From assembly GCF_022836875.1 (NCBI RefSeq), contig NZ_CP090376.1:62001-126000 (forward strand): DNA of 64,000 bases, read 5' to 3'. This document shows, one piece after another, positions 61,697 to 64,000 of this stretch. The stretch's first letter is position 1, and each line of letters starts with the position of its first letter. Source of the stretch: Flavobacterium enshiense (GTDB lineage: Bacteria; Bacteroidota; Bacteroidia; Flavobacteriales; Flavobacteriaceae). A model generated the notes under the pieces. The model was not told the DNA's origin. It saw only the letters and a list, made by a program, of their open reading frames with translations, and searched no databases. The translations under genes were made by a program, and so were the position numbers.

Positions 61697-61768
61697 ACCT
61701 GAACGCTAAACGATTTTTCCGTATTCATCTCCCCGAAAAAAGATTGTTTTAACGTTCAGGTTTTTTTC
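61697..61768 (+). terminator. Terminator between norB and norQ
   Basis: ACCTGAACG (61697-61705) and CGTTCAGGT (61753-61761) pair perfectly with a following T run. The 47-base loop itself holds a second A/T-rich stem. It may reduce norQD relative to norCB. Confidence 0.75.
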
Positions 61769-61785
61769 TCAAAACTCAAAAGATT

Positions 61786-62568
61786 ATGGAAACACTAAAT
61801 ATCCCTTATTATCATGCCGTGGGCAAGGAACAAGAAGTCTTTGAGCATGCTTTTAGAAACAAATTACCCCTTTTACTGAAAGGGCCTACCGGAACTGGCA
61901 AATCAAGATTTATTGAATACATGGCTTATGTCTTGGACAAAAAAATCATCACCATCAGTTGTCATGAGGAAACATCTTCAACAGATTTAATAGGACGATT
62001 CATTATCAAAGGTGCCGAAACTGTATGGATTGATGGGCCTTTGACCACTGCTGTAAAAGAAGGCGCTATCCTCTACCTTGATGAAGTTGCTGAAGCACGT
62101 CCTGACGTAATTGTAGCCATACACTCGCTGACAGATCACCGCAGGGAACTTTTTATAGATAAACTGGGCGAGACCATTAAAGCTCATGATAATTTCATGC
62201 TAGTTGCGTCTTTTAATCCGGGATATCAAAGAGGATTTAAAGAACTAAAACCTTCGACAAGACAACGTTTCGTAGCCATTTCATTTGATTATCCTGAAGC
62301 TAAAATTGAATCGGAAATCCTGATTAAAGAAACTAATATCGATTCTGAATCTGCAAAAAGACTGGTAGTTATCGGCAACAAAATCAGAAATCTGACCGAG
62401 TTAGGTTTGACGGAAACTGTTTCAACCCGATTATTGGTAGATGCTTCAAAACTTATTCACAGTGGATTACCAAAAAGACTTTCTGTATATGCAGCCGTCA
62501 TTGAACCATTGACAGATGACCCGCAAACGCTGGAAGCGCTAAAAGACCTCTGCGATTTAGTGATTTAA
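61786..62568 (+). CDS. norQ: NorQ: MoxR-type AAA+ activator of nitric oxide reductase
   Basis: The 260-residue AAA+ ATPase has Walker A GPTGTGKS at 33-40, Walker B ILYLDEVAEA at about 95-104 and the MoxR-family AHDNFMLVASFNPGYQ. NorQ and NorD together insert the non-haem iron into NorB. norD follows with a 64-base gap. Confidence 0.94.
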   Translation: METLNIPYYHAVGKEQEVFEHAFRNKLPLLLKGPTGTGKSRFIEYMAYVLDKKIITISCHEETSSTDLIGRFIIKGAETVWIDGPLTTAVKEGAILYLDEVAEARPDVIVAIHSLTDHRRELFIDKLGETIKAHDNFMLVASFNPGYQRGFKELKPSTRQRFVAISFDYPEAKIESEILIKETNIDSESAKRLVVIGNKIRNLTELGLTETVSTRLLVDASKLIHSGLPKRLSVYAAVIEPLTDDPQTLEALKDLCDLVI

Positions 62569-62632
62569 TTCACTATGCAGAAAAGCAGCAGTCCATTTAG
62601 GATTGCAAATTACAAATCTAAAATTACACAAA

Positions 62633-64000
62633 ATGGGATTTGAGATAGATGAATATATAGTGGAGAAATTTTTCAAGCATTTGAAAAAGAGAAAAAAAAT
62701 AGATCCCGAGACAGAAGCCCGACGAATCACTTTGGAAAAAATCAGGCCAAAACTCACCATTCTTGCCAGAGCACTTACGGGAAAAGCAATAGAAATTTTT
62801 CCAGCTGAAAGAGAAGGAGGTTACAAAAACAACAATTTTTTCCTTCCGGTATCATTTGCCGAACTTCCTTCCCTGACTGAAAATCATGATTTTTATGTAT
62901 TTCGGGTTTTATACTTAAGCATTCAGCAACAACTAAATTTAAACTGGCCTCCCGGCGAAAAAGAATCAGATCTTGATATATCCCGTCAAAAGGCGATAGT
63001 CAGTTCTTCCCAGGTAATAAAAATATTGCTTAAAGAATTTCCTTCAGCAGAAAAAACATACCAGAAAACCCGGGAACATTTTATACAAATAGCTGAAAAC
63101 AGTGACGAACCGGATTTTACTTTCCTATACGGAAAATGGATGAAGAATGACTTTGTCAGTGATTCGGAAGACGTACTTCAAAACTTCTCCGACAAGACCA
63201 AATCGGCCGACAAAAACCAGCCCACCACTACCGTAAAATCGAAAGCAGTTGAAGAGGTAAATATTGCCCAACTGGATAAAAAACAACAGGAAGACTATGT
63301 GCTTCTTCACAACTTTGAAAAAGTTGAAACGGCAGAAGAGTTTAACGGCACCTGGCGCGATTTTGACGGAACAGACGAACTGGAAGATCACCAGGATGCC
63401 CTTGACGAACTGAACATGAAACACACCGTTCGTGTTGACGACACAGCCCATTCGGTTTATCAGGCTGATTTTATCGAAAATGCTTCTGTTTCAGAAAGTG
63501 CCGAAGTTGATGCCAGCGGACTGCATTTCACTTATGATGAATGGGATTATGGCAAACGCATTTACAAAGAAAATTTCTGTAAGGTCTACCCTAAACTGCA
63601 ACAAACATCGGATCCTGTTTACTATAAAAACACCATTTCGAACAACGCTTCCACTTTGATGGGGCTGCGAAAAATGCTTACTTCCGTTAATAATAAAATA
63701 CAACAACAAAAACGCCAAACCCAAGGTAACGAATTCGACATTGATTCCATAACTGATTTGTATGTGGATGTGCATTCCAAACGAACACCAACCGAGAAGG
63801 TTTACATTGCAAACAGAAAAAAAGAAAAAGATTTATCAATTTTAATCCTGCTCGACATAAGTCTGTCGAGCGACAGTTATGCCGGCGGCAACAGGGTTAT
63901 TGATGTTGAAAAGGAAGTTTCAATCCTTTTTGGCGAAATCCTGAATGAGTTCAACATCGATTTTTCCATCGACAGTTTTTATTCTAAAACCCGCAATTTC
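62633..64000 (+). CDS. norD: NorD: nitric oxide reductase activation protein (partial)
   Basis: The frame from the ATG at 62633 is open for 456 residues to the window edge. It starts MGFEIDEYIVEKFFKHLKKRKKI. A long acidic and charged middle (about 170-270) precedes a von Willebrand A domain. The MIDAS start ILLDISLSSDS is visible near residue 409. NorD works with NorQ as a VWA-AAA+ pair in iron insertion. The C-terminal part is outside the window. Confidence 0.9.
   Translation, partial: MGFEIDEYIVEKFFKHLKKRKKIDPETEARRITLEKIRPKLTILARALTGKAIEIFPAEREGGYKNNNFFLPVSFAELPSLTENHDFYVFRVLYLSIQQQLNLNWPPGEKESDLDISRQKAIVSSSQVIKILLKEFPSAEKTYQKTREHFIQIAENSDEPDFTFLYGKWMKNDFVSDSEDVLQNFSDKTKSADKNQPTTTVKSKAVEEVNIAQLDKKQQEDYVLLHNFEKVETAEEFNGTWRDFDGTDELEDHQDALDELNMKHTVRVDDTAHSVYQADFIENASVSESAEVDASGLHFTYDEWDYGKRIYKENFCKVYPKLQQTSDPVYYKNTISNNASTLMGLRKMLTSVNNKIQQQKRQTQGNEFDIDSITDLYVDVHSKRTPTEKVYIANRKKEKDLSILILLDISLSSDSYAGGNRVIDVEKEVSILFGEILNEFNIDFSIDSFYSKTRNF

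Noticed and set aside
61697..61786. A fourth FNR-like box ahead of norQ
   Set aside because: I looked for ATTTATCAT-like sequence between norB and norQ and found none; the region is a terminator hairpin.

Overview
The window looks like chromosomal DNA from a Flavobacterium-type member of the Flavobacteriaceae (Bacteroidota). It is AT-rich. Several promoters have the Bacteroidota form (TTG, 19 bases, then TAnnTTTG). One exported protein ends in a type IX secretion (T9SS) sorting domain. There are many small lipoproteins, families restricted to this group (DUF4136, DUF4230, GSCFA, KTSC, DUF5522), and fused E1 alpha/beta and long urocanate hydratase forms of the type seen in this phylum.

Layout. 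1-9.5 kb is housekeeping: lipB, a lipoprotein, lysS, Spy-like small proteins, and a promoter-led three-gene run (PLP deaminase family, LysM glucosaminidase, hemL), followed by a T9SS cargo gene. 9.5-15.4 kb is accessory: a long AT-rich gap, a broken T9SS-cargo gene, and a tandem family of exported 'VGIGTTSP' proteins whose leaders and terminators were duplicated with them. 15.4-20.5 kb holds small proteins, an orphan urocanate hydratase, a DUF4136 lipoprotein, a truncated haemoglobin and a tetratricopeptide-like lipoprotein.

20.5-37.5 kb is one long minus-strand cluster for aerobic phenylacetyl-CoA catabolism: tetR, then paaE-A-B-C-D-G-H-I-J-Z, an enoyl-CoA hydratase (paaF-like) and paaY. It runs on directly into a 2-oxoacid dehydrogenase E2, a branched-chain/aromatic aminotransferase and a fused E1. 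No phenylacetate-CoA ligase (paaK) is present. The downstream genes could instead make phenylacetyl-CoA from phenylalanine through phenylpyruvate. A palindrome matching the known PaaR-type operator lies on the paaE promoter. All ten gaps longer than 45 bases in this cluster contain a palindromic or tandem repeat, almost all of them different.

37.5-53.6 kb is mixed housekeeping: rhodanese, DUF4230, GSCFA, paired lipoproteins, alaS, an M23 peptidase, MerR, LemA/TPM genes, an outer-membrane barrel, der and era. Two identical initiator tRNAs and a KTSC protein follow. 54.7-64 kb is a denitrification island: nirK fused to cytochrome c, a separate cytochrome c, nirV, SCO, an alginate-export-type porin, then norC-norB and norQ-norD (norD runs off the end). 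nirK, norC and the distant haemoglobin gene share an FNR/DNR-like box placed exactly 36 bases ahead of the -7 element. This suggests one nitric-oxide or oxygen-responsive Crp/Fnr-type regulon whose regulator is not in the window. A separate observation is a structured, Flavo-1-like repeat found three times, each time ahead of a minus-strand gene and with compensatory base changes.
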